NCBI GenBank assembly: GCA_013376735.1
Contig: VINJ01000001.1
Coordinates: 1 to 64,000, forward strand
DNA from: a bacterium Scap17
GTDB taxonomy: Bacteria; Pseudomonadota; Gammaproteobacteria; Pseudomonadales; Halomonadaceae
Direction of reading: 5' to 3'
DNA length: 64,000 bases
The notes under the pieces are model-generated. The model ran no database searches and was not told the DNA's origin. It saw nothing but the letters and a program-made list of their open reading frames with translations. Shown in pieces: positions 16,996-29,447 of this stretch. A program made the translations under genes and the position numbers. Position 1 is the first letter of the stretch. Each line of letters starts with the position of its first letter.

Positions 16996-18660
16996 TCATG
17001 CGCCTTTCTTGGTTGGCTCGGCATTCTCGATCTGACGGGTGATGACGTACTGCTGGGCGATCGACAGCGTGTTGTTGACGATCCAGTACAGCACCAGACC
17101 CGCCGGGAACCACAGGAAGAAGAAGGTGAAGACGATCGGCAGCATCTTCATGATCTTCGCCTGGGTGGGGTCCGGAGGCGTCGGGTTCAGCTGCTGCTGG
17201 ATGAACATCGTCAGGCCCATGATGATCGGCAGGATGAACAGCGGGTCCTTCACTGACAGATCCTGGATCCACAGCATGAACGGCGCGTGGCGCAGTTCGA
17301 CGGATTCCATCAGCATCCAGTACAGGGCGATGAAGACCGGCATCTGGATCAAGATCGGCAGACAGCCCCCCAGCGGATTGATCTTCTCCGTCTGGTAGAA
17401 CTTCATCATCTCCTGGGAGACCTTCTGGCGGTCGCTGCCGTACTTTTCCTTGATGCGCTGCATCTCGGGGCCCATCTTGCGCATCTTGGCCATCGAGCGG
17501 TACGCGGTCGCGGACAGCGGGAACAGCACGACCTTGACCAGAACGGTCAGCAGGATGATGGAGGCACCCCAGTTGCCGACCAGCGCGTGGATGTGCTCCA
17601 GCAGCCAGAACAGCGGGTTGGCCAGGAACCACAGCCAGCCGAAGTCGACAACCAGCTCCAGGTAGGGAGCGGTCGCTTCCAGCTGGTCCTGGTCCTTCGG
17701 GCCGACGAACAGGGTCGCGCCGAGCTCAGCCTGCTGACCCGCGGCGATCTGGGTCGTCGGGCTCGCGAAGGCGGCGACGTTGCGGTTCTGCTTGTCGACG
17801 GTGGTGTAGTAGAGGTTCTTCTGGTTGTCAGCCGGCACCCAGGCAGACACGAAGTAGTGCTGGATCATGGACACCCAGCCACCCTGGACGTCGACATTCT
17901 TGAAGCTGCCGTCCTGGATGTCTTCGAAATCGACCTTCTGGTAGTGGTTCTCTTCCGAAGAGAAGGCCGCACCCAAGTAGGAACTCATGCCCATGCCACT
18001 ACCGCTGGTCGGGTCCGCGCTGTTGTCACGGGCCAGCTGACCGATGAAGCGAGCATTGACCGGCTGCTGGGACTGGTTGTCCAGCAGGTAGTCGACCTTG
18101 ATCTGATAGCTGTCCTGGCTGACGGTGAAGCGCTTGATGACCGCAACGCCATTGATGTCGGTCTTCAGGTCCACTTGCAGGCTGTCGTCACCCTCGGCAA
18201 GGGTGTAGCTGTTGCTGTCGGCAGAGAAGGCGATACGGCCCTTGTGGCCATCCAGCTGCAGGCCGGACTTGGCCACGTAGCTGCGTGACTGATTGTCGGA
18301 CAGCAGCACGAAGGGCGACTCGGAAGCGTTGTTCTGCTTGTGCTCGAGCAGCGCTGCATAGACCACGTCACCGCCCTGCGGATCGATACGCAGGTCCAGC
18401 ACGTCAGTCTTGACTTCAATCAGGTTGTTGCTCGGCGTGCTTGCTGCGCTATCCGGCGTGGAGAGGCCGGTATCGCCATTGGCAGTCGTGCTGCTGCTTG
18501 GGGCTTCAAGGCCTTGCGCAGTGTCATTGGCGGCCTGAGAGGCAACCTGGGGAGCCTGTGTTTCCGCAGCCGGCTGGTCGTAGTCCTTGTTCCACTGGAC
18601 CACCATCAGATAGGCGACAACCGCAAGCGGAATCACGAGGAGTAATCGTTTGACGTCCAT
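16996..18660 (-). CDS. yidC: YidC membrane protein insertase
   Basis: YidC inserts and folds inner-membrane proteins, alone or with SecYEG. The 554 residues show the gammaproteobacterial layout: N-terminal membrane anchor (LLLVIPLAVVAYLMVV), a large periplasmic P1 domain (about 60-330) with an Ala/Thr/Ser-rich linker first, then the conserved five-helix core with SATAYRSMAKMRKMGPEMQRIKEKYG and GCLPILIQMPVFIALYWML. It ends in a short basic tail (EPTKKGA). It follows rnpA, but the small gene yidD usually found between them does not fit in the 119-base gap. Confidence 0.97.
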   Translation of the reverse strand: MDVKRLLLVIPLAVVAYLMVVQWNKDYDQPAAETQAPQVASQAANDTAQGLEAPSSSTTANGDTGLSTPDSAASTPSNNLIEVKTDVLDLRIDPQGGDVVYAALLEHKQNNASESPFVLLSDNQSRSYVAKSGLQLDGHKGRIAFSADSNSYTLAEGDDSLQVDLKTDINGVAVIKRFTVSQDSYQIKVDYLLDNQSQQPVNARFIGQLARDNSADPTSGSGMGMSSYLGAAFSSEENHYQKVDFEDIQDGSFKNVDVQGGWVSMIQHYFVSAWVPADNQKNLYYTTVDKQNRNVAAFASPTTQIAAGQQAELGATLFVGPKDQDQLEATAPYLELVVDFGWLWFLANPLFWLLEHIHALVGNWGASIILLTVLVKVVLFPLSATAYRSMAKMRKMGPEMQRIKEKYGSDRQKVSQEMMKFYQTEKINPLGGCLPILIQMPVFIALYWMLMESVELRHAPFMLWIQDLSVKDPLFILPIIMGLTMFIQQQLNPTPPDPTQAKIMKMLPIVFTFFFLWFPAGLVLYWIVNNTLSIAQQYVITRQIENAEPTKKGA

Positions 18661-18737
18661 GGTGTATACCCGTTGGAGGGTGAATCAATCTGGCGGGGAG
18701 TCAGATGAGTCCGGGTACGAACGGTAGGGCGTATAAC

Positions 18738-18795
18738 GAAAAAAACGCCACATGCCGGACGCACCGGGCAGGTGTCACGTCAGGCAGGTGGCGTT
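18738..18795 (-). terminator. Rho-independent terminator overlapping the rnpA 3' end
   Basis: On the minus strand AACGCCAC(C)TGCC pairs with GGCA(T)GTGGCGTT, followed directly by a run of T. The first arm lies in the last codons of rnpA (stop at 18780-18782), so termination occurs just after the gene and yidC needs readthrough or its own promoter. Confidence 0.7.
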
Positions 18796-19169
18796 GACTT
18801 GGCCGCTTTCTGGCGTCTGGCGTCCTTCTCCAGACGAGCCCACATGCCGTTCAGCTGGCGATGCAGGGTCTCGTTGTCCAGCTCGGTCACGCCTCGCTTG
18901 GCCAGTACGACGATGTCGACGGCCGGAAGGCGCTGCTGGCGGAGGCGAATGGATTCGCGCGTCAGACGTTTGAGGCGGTTGCGATCTACGGCACGGCGCA
19001 CGTTCTTCTTGCTGAACACCAACCCCAGGCGGGCATGTCCCAGGTCATTCGGACACGCCAGAGCCAGAAGCCCCTTGCCGTGTACCTTGAGGGTGGTGTG
19101 ATCGAAGACGTGCCGGTAATCCCCGGCAGTCAGCAAGCGAAGCTGCCGGGGAAATCCCTGACGGGACAT
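18780..19169 (-). CDS. rnpA: RnpA, protein component of RNase P
   Basis: RnpA assists the RNase P RNA in maturing tRNA 5' ends. The 129-residue protein has the signature region KKNVRRAVDRNRLKRLTRES (RNR motif) and an N-terminal LRLLTAGDYRHVF that fits the family. It starts 11 bases after rpmH, in the universal rpmH-rnpA pair. The C-terminal 15 residues are Lys/Ala-rich. Confidence 0.96.
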   Translation of the reverse strand: MSRQGFPRQLRLLTAGDYRHVFDHTTLKVHGKGLLALACPNDLGHARLGLVFSKKNVRRAVDRNRLKRLTRESIRLRQQRLPAVDIVVLAKRGVTELDNETLHRQLNGMWARLEKDARRQKAAKSTPPA

Positions 19170-19180
19170 CCGGGCCTCGA

Positions 19181-19315
19181 TCAGGCGCTCAGACGCTTGC
19201 GGCCTTTCGCACGACGACGCTGGATGACCTCACGGCCACCTTTGGTCGCCATACGAGCACGGAAACCGTGTGTGCGCTTGCGCTTCAGGACGCTCGGCTG
19301 AAATGTGCGTTTCAT
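19181..19315 (-). CDS. rpmH: Ribosomal protein L34
   Basis: A 44-residue protein of the 50S subunit. [20 protein letters not shown] is the standard L34 N-terminus and the rest is Arg/Lys-rich. The same frame is open further upstream to 19534, but the ATG at 19315 is the family start. It marks the left side of oriC. Confidence 0.98.
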   Translation of the reverse strand: MKRTFQPSVLKRKRTHGFRARMATKGGREVIQRRRAKGRKRLSA

Positions 19316-20155
19316 AGCTGCTTCTTCCCACGTGGTTGTTTGGAAAAGGTCAACGAATGTTGCCCTGTATCCACATGAGGACAGGGCAGATTGGTCAGGG
19401 GCAGGGATTCTAGTGAATCTGCAAGTGGCTTGCAATGTCGCGTGGGAAGTTGTCCACAGCCCGTTCGCGGCATTTGACGACAGATATCGTCTACGCCGCC
19501 CGCCATATGGCGCTTCGTGTCTTACCTGGATCACGGGAAAGACAGGCCGTCAGGTGCAAAAAATCTCGCTCTGCCGTCGTTGGGCCATCAGGTGCCGCCG
19601 AATGGCCACCGGATCAGCGGACTGTCGACGCTGCATGCCTGCGCGGAATCTCTGTGCGGAATGTCTGGTCAGGTGGGCCGCCATGAGTGAACCGGCGTGA
19701 TCGCTGATCCGGTGATGGGCGTGCCGAAAAGTTGCAGTGGATAACCTGAGCCTCTGCTCTCGATGACGGTTCTCGGTGTCTTACGCGAAGTCCTGCCAGT
19801 CTGGTCTTCTATCATCATTACAAAGAAGGTAGTTCTGAATAATCAATAACTATTAAGGAAGGCAGTCGCTGTGGATAACCTGTTTTTTCCTATCTTGCTC
19901 AATGGCATGTCGATAGGACAGCTCTGGCGATAAATGGTGGGCAACCTGCGTTCAGCCTGTGTATGGCTATGTGCATAACTGTCGTCTTGTCCACAGTCGC
20001 AATCTTGTACGCGGATGCTCCCCAGCCTGTCCCGATGCGGATGCTTGAAGAATACCGATGTTGTCCACAGTACTTTTTGCGGCAGATGTCGTGTGGATAA
20101 CTCGTGGCTTGGCCTATACAATGGCCGCCCCTTTGACAACTGGATGTGAGGTCGC
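19316..20155. other. oriC: Chromosomal replication origin oriC
   Basis: The 840-base gene-free interval between rpmH and dnaA holds a cluster of DnaA boxes. Two are perfect (TGTGGATAA at 19870-19878 and 20092-20100). Three read TTGTCCACA (19450-19458, 19987-19995, 20061-20069). Single-mismatch sites lie at 19367-19375, 19736-19744 and 19970-19978. An AT-rich stretch at about 19805-19860 next to the perfect box is the best candidate for the unwinding element. The rpmH-oriC-dnaA-dnaN-recF-gyrB order is the classic origin arrangement of pseudomonad-like gammaproteobacteria. Short frames within it have no support. Confidence 0.92.
20092..20122 (+). promoter_or_regulatory. dnaA promoter with overlapping DnaA box
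   Basis: TATACAAT at 20115-20122 is a good -10. The -35 position, 17 bases upstream, falls inside the perfect DnaA box at 20092-20100, which suggests that DnaA represses its own gene by covering the promoter. A second box (20061-20069) lies just upstream. Confidence 0.55.
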
Positions 20156-21643
20156 GTGTCGCTCGCACTTTGGCAACAATGTCTTGACGCCCTGCAAGAC
20201 GAGCTGAATTCACAGCAGTTCAATACCTGGGTTCGTCCCCTGCAGGCCGAGGAAGGCGACAGCGGAGAGCTGTGCCTGCTCGCCCCCAACCGCTTCGTGC
20301 GTGATTGGGTCAATGACAAGTACCTCAAACGAATCCACGAGCTGCTGCGTGAGTTGGCACCGGGCAAGCCGCCCAAGGTCGAGCTGAGCGTCGGTAGCCG
20401 TCGGACCGTCTCGAACCCGCGTCCGGAAGGTGCGGCTGCGTCGCCGGTATCCGCCCAGGCGCCGGCGCCGGGTCAGATGCCGAGCCCGCGTGCCCCTTCC
20501 GTGCATACGCCACCGCGGGGCAATTTTGCGGAAGAGCGTGAGATGGCCGGCGATGGCGCCCAGGAACAGGCACCGCGTCGCAACACGCGCCAGGTGCAGG
20601 TAGAAGGTAGCCTCAAGCATTCCAGTGGCCTGAATCCGAACTTCACCTTCGAAACCTTTGTCGAAGGCAAGTCCAACCAGCTGGCTCGCGCGGCTTCGCG
20701 CCAGGTCTCCGAGAATCCCGGTGGCGCCTACAACCCGCTGTTCCTGTATGGCGGCGTGGGTCTGGGCAAGACTCACCTGATGCACGCGGTGGGCAATCAT
20801 CTGGCCAAGCAGGGCGGCGAGAATGCCAAGGTGGTCTACCTGCACTCCGAGCGCTTCGTGGCGGACATGGTCAAGGCGCTGCAGCTCAATGCCATCAATG
20901 ACTTCAAGCGTTTCTACCGTTCGGTGGATGCGCTGCTGATCGATGATATCCAGTTCTTCGCTGGCAAGGAGCGCTCCCAGGAGGAGTTCTTCCACACCTT
21001 CAATGCGTTGCTCGAGGGCGGGCAGCAGATGATCCTGACCTCGGACCGCTATCCGAAGGAGATCAATGGGGTCGAGGAGCGCCTCAAGTCGCGCTTCGGC
21101 TGGGGACTGACCGTCGCCATCGAGCCGCCGGAGCTCGAGACGCGCGTCGCGATCCTGATGAAGAAGGCCGATCAGGCCAAGGTCGATCTGCCTCACGATG
21201 CTGCCTTCTTCATCGCGCAGAAGATCCGCTCCAACGTGCGCGAGCTCGAGGGTGCCTTGAAGAAGGTCATCGCCGACTCCCACTTCATGGGGCGCGCGAT
21301 CAATCAGGACTTCATCCGTGAATCCCTGAAGGACCTGCTGGCACTGCAGGACAAGCAGGTGGGGGTGGACAATATCCAGCGCACCGTGGCCGAGTACTAC
21401 AAGATCAAGATTTCCGATCTTCACTCCAAGCGTCGCTCGCGCTCCGTCGCCCGACCGCGTCAGGTCGCGATGGCGCTCGCCAAGGAGCTGACCAACCACA
21501 GCCTGCCGGAAATCGGCGATGCCTTCGGTGGACGAGACCACACCACGGTGCTGCATGCCTGTCGCAAGGTGGCCTCGCTGCGAGAAGAGAACGCCGATAT
21601 CCGCGAGGACTACAAGAATCTGCTGCGTCTGTTGACCAGCTGA
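20156..21643 (+). CDS. dnaA: DnaA, replication initiator
   Basis: DnaA binds oriC boxes and opens the duplex to load DnaB. The 495 residues show domain I ([25 protein letters not shown]), a long Pro/Ala-rich domain II (about 85-150), the AAA+ domain with Walker [11 protein letters not shown] (199-208) and Walker [10 protein letters not shown], and the C-terminal DnaA-box-binding domain with [14 protein letters not shown]. Translation begins at a GTG at 20156; TGAGG lies seven bases upstream. It heads the dnaA-dnaN-recF-gyrB series. Confidence 0.98.
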   Translation: MSLALWQQCLDALQDELNSQQFNTWVRPLQAEEGDSGELCLLAPNRFVRDWVNDKYLKRIHELLRELAPGKPPKVELSVGSRRTVSNPRPEGAAASPVSAQAPAPGQMPSPRAPSVHTPPRGNFAEEREMAGDGAQEQAPRRNTRQVQVEGSLKHSSGLNPNFTFETFVEGKSNQLARAASRQVSENPGGAYNPLFLYGGVGLGKTHLMHAVGNHLAKQGGENAKVVYLHSERFVADMVKALQLNAINDFKRFYRSVDALLIDDIQFFAGKERSQEEFFHTFNALLEGGQQMILTSDRYPKEINGVEERLKSRFGWGLTVAIEPPELETRVAILMKKADQAKVDLPHDAAFFIAQKIRSNVRELEGALKKVIADSHFMGRAINQDFIRESLKDLLALQDKQVGVDNIQRTVAEYYKIKISDLHSKRRSRSVARPRQVAMALAKELTNHSLPEIGDAFGGRDHTTVLHACRKVASLREENADIREDYKNLLRLLTS

Positions 21644-21788
21644 TCGAATTGCAGCGGCAGGTCGGGTTGGCGACAATCACGCTATCGACCTGCTGCGCTC
21701 CGGGCTTGCCTGTCGCGGCCCCGAATTCCTTTTGCGTGCGCGCTGCCTGTCAGCGAGCATTGCCCCGTTTCCAGAGAGTGGAGTCTCC

Positions 21789-22892
21789 ATGAAATTTGCC
21801 ATTTCGCGTGAAGCCCTGCTGCGCCCGCTGTCCCTGGTGGCGGGTGTCGTCGAGCGTCGCCAGACACTGCCGGTGCTGTCCAATGTGCTGCTTGAAGTGT
21901 CCGATCAGCAGCTGTCGCTGACCGGGACTGACCTTGAGGTCGAGCTGATCGGGCGCGTCGAGCCCAGCCGTGTCGACGAGCCGGGTTCCGCGACGGTACC
22001 GGCGCGCAAGCTGATGGATATCTGCAAGTCACTGCCCGAAGGCAGCGAGATCATTCTCGCGCTGGAAGAAGGCCGCGCCATTCTGCGCAGCGGCCGTTCA
22101 CGCTTCACCCTGTCGACCTTGCCGGTGGCCGAGTTCCCGAACATCGATGATGGCCAGGGCGATATCACCGTCAGCCTGCCGCGCGGTACCCTCAAGCATC
22201 TGATCGACGCGACCTCCTTCGCGATGGCACAACAGGATGTGCGGTATTACCTCAACGGCATGCTGCTGGAACTGACCAGCAACCTGGTGCGTACCGTGGC
22301 GACCGATGGTCACCGCCTGGCCGTCTGCGAGCAGGCCGCTGACATCAGCGTGCCGGAAGCGCAGAAGCTGATCATCCCGCGCAAGGGTATTCTCGAGCTG
22401 ACGCGCCTGCTCGACGGCAGCAACGAGCTGATGACATTGACGGTCAGCGGGACGCACGTGCGTGCCCAGACCGGCGACTTCACCTTCACCTCCAAGCTGG
22501 TGGACGGCAAGTTCCCGGATTACGAGCGCGTTGTCCCGCGTGGCGGTGACAAGGTCATCGTGGCTGAGCGTGCCGAGTTGCGTCAGGTACTGTCGCGTAC
22601 CGCGATTCTCTCCAACGAGAAGTACCGTGGCGTGCGCCTCTATCTGGAGGCCGGCAACCTGCGTGTATTGGCCAACAACCCCGAGCAGGAAGAGGCCGAA
22701 GAGAATATCGCGCTCGATTACCAGGGTGCCGGCCTCGAGATCGGCTTCAATGTCGGGTATCTGATCGATGTGCTGGGAGTGCTGGATGCAGATCGCGTCC
22801 AGCTGACGCTGTCCGATGCCAACAGTTCGGCACTGCTCGAAGAGCCGGGTGGTGGCGATGCGCGTTACGTAGTGATGCCGATGCGACTGTAA
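21789..22892 (+). CDS. dnaN: DnaN, DNA polymerase III beta sliding clamp
   Basis: The clamp tethers the replicative polymerase to DNA. The 367-residue length is typical. The N-terminus MKFAISREALLRPLSLVAGV, the internal LPVLSNVLLEV and the C-terminal YVVMPMRL match beta clamps. The ATG at 21789 is chosen over a longer frame from 21732 because the preceding residues are not conserved; GAGTGGAG lies just before it. It is 145 bases after dnaA. Confidence 0.98.
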   Translation: MKFAISREALLRPLSLVAGVVERRQTLPVLSNVLLEVSDQQLSLTGTDLEVELIGRVEPSRVDEPGSATVPARKLMDICKSLPEGSEIILALEEGRAILRSGRSRFTLSTLPVAEFPNIDDGQGDITVSLPRGTLKHLIDATSFAMAQQDVRYYLNGMLLELTSNLVRTVATDGHRLAVCEQAADISVPEAQKLIIPRKGILELTRLLDGSNELMTLTVSGTHVRAQTGDFTFTSKLVDGKFPDYERVVPRGGDKVIVAERAELRQVLSRTAILSNEKYRGVRLYLEAGNLRVLANNPEQEEAEENIALDYQGAGLEIGFNVGYLIDVLGVLDADRVQLTLSDANSSALLEEPGGGDARYVVMPMRL

Positions 22893-23067
22893 TATCGTAA
22901 TTTCTATTTAAATCAGTATCTTGAATCGTAATTGCGCCGCAATTGACGCGCGCAATCGCAGAATGAGCCTCGACAACACCCGCCATTTTCACTTCTGAAT
23001 GGCGGGTGTTGTCGTATTTGAGCCCCGAAGGCGGCCATGGCTCTTTTCTCTATCGAATGAGGCCGTC

Positions 23068-26590
<3,523 letters not shown>

Positions 26591-26635
26591 TGGCGTTGAG
26601 CTAGCGCTTGGCGGATGTCTTGCCAAGCCGGGCCA

Positions 26636-26674
26636 GAAAAACGGCCCCTGATCTTCGATCAGGGGCCGTTTTTG
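26636..26674. terminator. Bidirectional terminator after gyrB
   Basis: AAACGGCCCCTGAT pairs perfectly with ATCAGGGGCCGTTT, and A and T runs flank both sides. It separates convergent gyrB and the alpha/beta hydrolase gene. Confidence 0.9.
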
Positions 26675-26736
26675 CATGTGCGTGTTACCGCAATCATTAA
26701 CAAGGATGACAGTGCGGGACAGGGCTTGGCTCAGTC

Positions 26737-27666
26737 TCAGCCGGCGCGTTGCTCGTTCAGCCAGGCGGTGATTCGCTCTGCCGTGATAAAGGCTGTCGCA
26801 AGCCCCAGGTGATCGATCGTCTCGAGGATTTCCACCTGCGCCACGGAATGGTGGGGTTGCAGACATTGAGCAAGGCGCTCGGCATGAAACGCCTCGTCAT
26901 GCTCGCCGATCAGCGCCAGCACTGGCAGCTGACGATGGGCGAGCGCCTTGAGGTCACTTTGGTAGTCGCGAGGATTGAGGCCCGTCATCAGGCGCCATGA
27001 GTAGGCGTCGGTGGTATGTGCATCGCGGTACTCTGGCGGGATATTGAAGCCAAGCACCTCAATATGATCCAGGCGATGGATGCCGAGCCGGTTCAGCAGC
27101 GCGCAGGCCAGCATCCGCGCGATGCGTGGCTGTGCCCAGCGCGAATCACGTCGCATGTTGGGCGCGAGATGATGCAGGTACGGCGCCAGCAATATCACGC
27201 CGTGCAACGGAATGTTGGCACGCTGGTGCTGACAGATAGCGGCCGAGAAGCGCAGTGCCAGGCCGCCCCCGGCAGAGTGGCCAGCGACAATGACTCCGGC
27301 ATCGGCTGGTAGCTCAAGCGACAGGATCAGGTCCTCGAGATCTTCCTCGAGCTGGAGCAGGTGGTCGATGTCGCCACGTCGCTGCGGAGCTGGGCCGTGG
27401 CCGCGCAAGTCCGGCGTATGCACATGATGACCAGCCTCAGCCAGGCGCGTTGCCAGCGAAGCGAGATAACGGCTGTCAGCACTGGAGCCATGCAGCAGGA
27501 TGAGGTGTGAGCGGCTCCCTGACATGCCTGTTGCGGGATAATGGCGACAGCCCAGGCGGCTGTCATCGCGGCAGTGGTAGGGGACGAGTTCATTCGGCGC
27601 TGACCACGCTTCCCTGTCTGCCAGGAAGGTCGTGAAATCAAAGGCATGGCGGCTGGAATCTGGCAT
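26737..27666 (-). CDS. Alpha/beta hydrolase of unknown substrate
   Basis: A 309-residue serine hydrolase with the alpha/beta fold. The oxyanion-side motif HGSSADSRY is at about 59, the nucleophile elbow GHSAGG places Ser131, the acid is Asp257 in GEHDEAF and the base is His286 in TIDHLGL. It resembles the serine aminopeptidase S33/lysophospholipase group (PDLRGHGPAP). No signal peptide is present, so it is cytoplasmic. It stands alone between two terminators and its substrate cannot be inferred from neighbours. Confidence 0.8.
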   Translation of the reverse strand: MPDSSRHAFDFTTFLADREAWSAPNELVPYHCRDDSRLGCRHYPATGMSGSRSHLILLHGSSADSRYLASLATRLAEAGHHVHTPDLRGHGPAPQRRGDIDHLLQLEEDLEDLILSLELPADAGVIVAGHSAGGGLALRFSAAICQHQRANIPLHGVILLAPYLHHLAPNMRRDSRWAQPRIARMLACALLNRLGIHRLDHIEVLGFNIPPEYRDAHTTDAYSWRLMTGLNPRDYQSDLKALAHRQLPVLALIGEHDEAFHAERLAQCLQPHHSVAQVEILETIDHLGLATAFITAERITAWLNEQRAG

Positions 27667-27696
27667 TGGCTACACTCGCTCGGATGTCACGTCATG

Positions 27697-27738
27697 AAAA
27701 AAGCCCGCTATCTGATCCGGTCAGATAGCGGGCTTTTT
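27697..27738 (-). terminator. Rho-independent terminator of luxS
   Basis: AAAAAGCCCGCTATCTGA pairs perfectly with TCAGATAGCGGGCTTTTT around TCCGG, about 55 bases after the luxS stop on the minus strand. Confidence 0.9.
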
Positions 27739-27791
27739 CGTTCAAGTGCTCGGCGCACTCGACAGGCTGATCAAGCCCCGTGCCTCAAGGC

Positions 27792-28304
27792 TCAGTGCGC
27801 CTGATTGAGGAAGCCTTCATCCAGCTTCAGCTCGTCATTGCGGTTGACGCCGATATCGCGGGACAGGATGTTGCTGGCGATCTGCTTGGCTTCTTCCAGA
27901 GAGTGCATCTGTGCGGTGCCGCACTGATAGACGTTGAGCTCCGGAATCTCTTCCTGACGCGCCACGTTGAGCACGTCCTGCATGGCAGCAGACCAGGCAG
28001 CGGCAACGCGAGCTTCTTCCGGTTCACCGATCAGGCTCATGTAGAAACCGGTACGGCAACCCATCGGTGAGATATCGATGATCTCGACATCATCACCGTT
28101 GAGGTGCTCGCGCATGAAGCCGGCGAACAGGTGCTCGAGGGTGTGAATGCCCTTCTCGGAGAGAATCTCTTCATTCGGCACGCAGAAGCGCAGGTCGAAG
28201 ACGGTGATGTTGTCGCCTTTCGGGGTGCCCATCTTCTTGGCCACGCGCACGGCGGGCGCCTTCATGATGGTGTGATCGACAGTGAAGCTATCCAGCAGTG
28301 GCAT
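27792..28304 (-). CDS. luxS: LuxS, S-ribosylhomocysteine lyase
   Basis: LuxS splits S-ribosylhomocysteine into homocysteine and DPD, the precursor of the AI-2 signal, within the activated methyl cycle. The 170-residue protein carries the metal ligands His54 and His58 in HTLEH and Cys128 in YQCGT, and the catalytic Cys83 in PMGCRTGFY. The start at 28304 is preceded by GGAGG at six bases, so the longer frame to 28361 is rejected. It is followed by its own terminator. Confidence 0.97.
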   Translation of the reverse strand: MPLLDSFTVDHTIMKAPAVRVAKKMGTPKGDNITVFDLRFCVPNEEILSEKGIHTLEHLFAGFMREHLNGDDVEIIDISPMGCRTGFYMSLIGEPEEARVAAAWSAAMQDVLNVARQEEIPELNVYQCGTAQMHSLEEAKQIASNILSRDIGVNRNDELKLDEGFLNQAH

Positions 28305-28441
28305 GTGAAGCCTCCAGCATGAGGAAGTTAGACAGGCAGGCAGTTGCCCGCCCGGATTCATGTCTGAAGGGTAGCATATCGCCGCTGTTGATTAGAGAGG
28401 CAAGCGCGCCGTGCGCAGGGTTCTCGCCGGGCAGGCGCGCC

Positions 28442-29071
28442 TCACAGATAGCTTTCGGCAGCGGCTTCACAGCTCACGCAGCGGCGCTGGGACTTTCCCG
28501 GCTCACCATCCGACATGGGGTGGTTGAGCTCACCATCGAGCAGGCGGTTGGTGAAGTCGGCCAGGTTGGCCACTACCAGCACGTCCTTGAGCCCCTCGCC
28601 ATCTGCCAGCGTCTTCTGGCCCTTGCCGGTCATCACCAGCGCGGCGCGACAGCCGGCCTTCTGGCCCGCGATGAGGTCACGCAGGCTGTCGCCCAGCATC
28701 CAGGCTCCTTCAAAGTCGGGAATCTGCAGGGCATCCTGGATCTGGTGGAGCAGGCCGGGTTCGGGCTTGCGGCAATCGCAGCCGTCGTCCGGGCCATGTG
28801 GGCAGTACGCAATGTGAGCGATATCGCCACCGGCTTCCTTCACCAGCTGCATCATCTTGGTGTGCATCTGGTCGAGTTCGCGGTGGCCGAAATGGCCACG
28901 GGCGATGCCGGACTGATTGGTCGCCACGGCCACGGTGTAGCCAGCGCGGGTCAGACGGGCGATGGCCTGGATGGAAGTGGGGTATTCGATCCACTCCTCG
29001 GCATTCTTGACGAAGGCATCGGAGTCTTCATTGATGACACCATCACGGTCGAGCACGATCAGTTTTTGCAT
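28442..29071 (-). CDS. gmhB: GmhB, D-glycero-beta-D-manno-heptose-1,7-bisphosphate 7-phosphatase
   Basis: GmhB removes the 7-phosphate in ADP-heptose synthesis, between the two reactions of HldE. The 209-residue HAD phosphatase begins LIVLDRDGVIN with nucleophile Asp8 and acid Asp10; ATNQSGIARG is motif II. The zinc-binding loop is CPHGPDDGCDCRKP and GDSLRDL is motif IV. The C-terminal 30 residues carry a CVSC pair that is not part of the core. The ATG at 29071 is used rather than a TTG two codons earlier. It supplies a step of the inner-core pathway encoded 3.5 kb away. Confidence 0.93.
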   Translation of the reverse strand: MQKLIVLDRDGVINEDSDAFVKNAEEWIEYPTSIQAIARLTRAGYTVAVATNQSGIARGHFGHRELDQMHTKMMQLVKEAGGDIAHIAYCPHGPDDGCDCRKPEPGLLHQIQDALQIPDFEGAWMLGDSLRDLIAGQKAGCRAALVMTGKGQKTLADGEGLKDVLVVANLADFTNRLLDGELNHPMSDGEPGKSQRRCVSCEAAAESYL

Positions 29072-29313
29072 GGTCAACTCTTCACTTCAGGGCAGTCAGG
29101 GGCGTCAGCCGGGCTGCTTGTCAGGGGTCGCCGCTTTGCCTGGGAAATTGTGAGCTGAGTCACAAGATGACGCTCGCACATGGGGATGGGCAAATGGCGC
29201 CGAGTGCTCGAAGTGCATGGTGCGACAGGCTGCCGCGCTTTTCGAACACTGTTTCTATACTGGAATACTAGTGCGACCTAGGTAGGGGATCAAGGCAGAA
29301 ATTGTGACATCGC

Positions 29314-29350
29314 TGCCGTGTTGCGTGAAATCCTGTCACGCAACACGGCA
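29314..29350. repeat. Perfect 15-base inverted repeat
   Basis: TGCCGTGTTGCGTGA and TCACGCAACACGGCA flank the loop AATCCTG without mismatch. It is 19 bases beyond the glyS terminator. There is no T tract on either side, so it may be an RNA-stability hairpin or a binding site. Confidence 0.6.
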
Positions 29351-29368
29351 TTTCAGGACCCCGGATAC

Positions 29369-29398
29369 AAAAGAACCCCGCCGTGGCGGGGTTCTTTT
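29369..29398 (-). terminator. Rho-independent terminator of glyQS
   Basis: AAAAGAACCCCGCC pairs with GGCGGGGTTCTTTT, about 50 bases after the glyS stop codon. Confidence 0.85.
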
Positions 29399-29447
29399 GC
29401 AGAGGCTGCGATTCAACGATGTCAGGGACACCGTGGATCGGCAGATC

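Larger units (their letters stand above)
29072..29447. other. Intergenic region with tandem hairpins between glyS and gmhB
   Basis: A gene-free 376-base stretch that must carry the gmhB promoter on the minus strand. Near its glyS side are a rho-independent terminator and a second perfect stem-loop, listed separately. Confidence 0.5.

Noticed and set aside
16976-17632. Minus-strand frame overlapping the yidC 3' half
   Set aside because: It is another phase of yidC on the same strand, with repetitive Gly/Pro/His content.
18752-18973. Possible yidD between rnpA and yidC
   Set aside because: The frames here are antisense to rnpA and do not show the YidD cysteine/proline pattern; the free gap is too short.
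19843-20376. Minus-strand frame across oriC and the dnaA start
   Set aside because: It covers DnaA boxes and dnaA codons; composition and lack of motifs point to chance.
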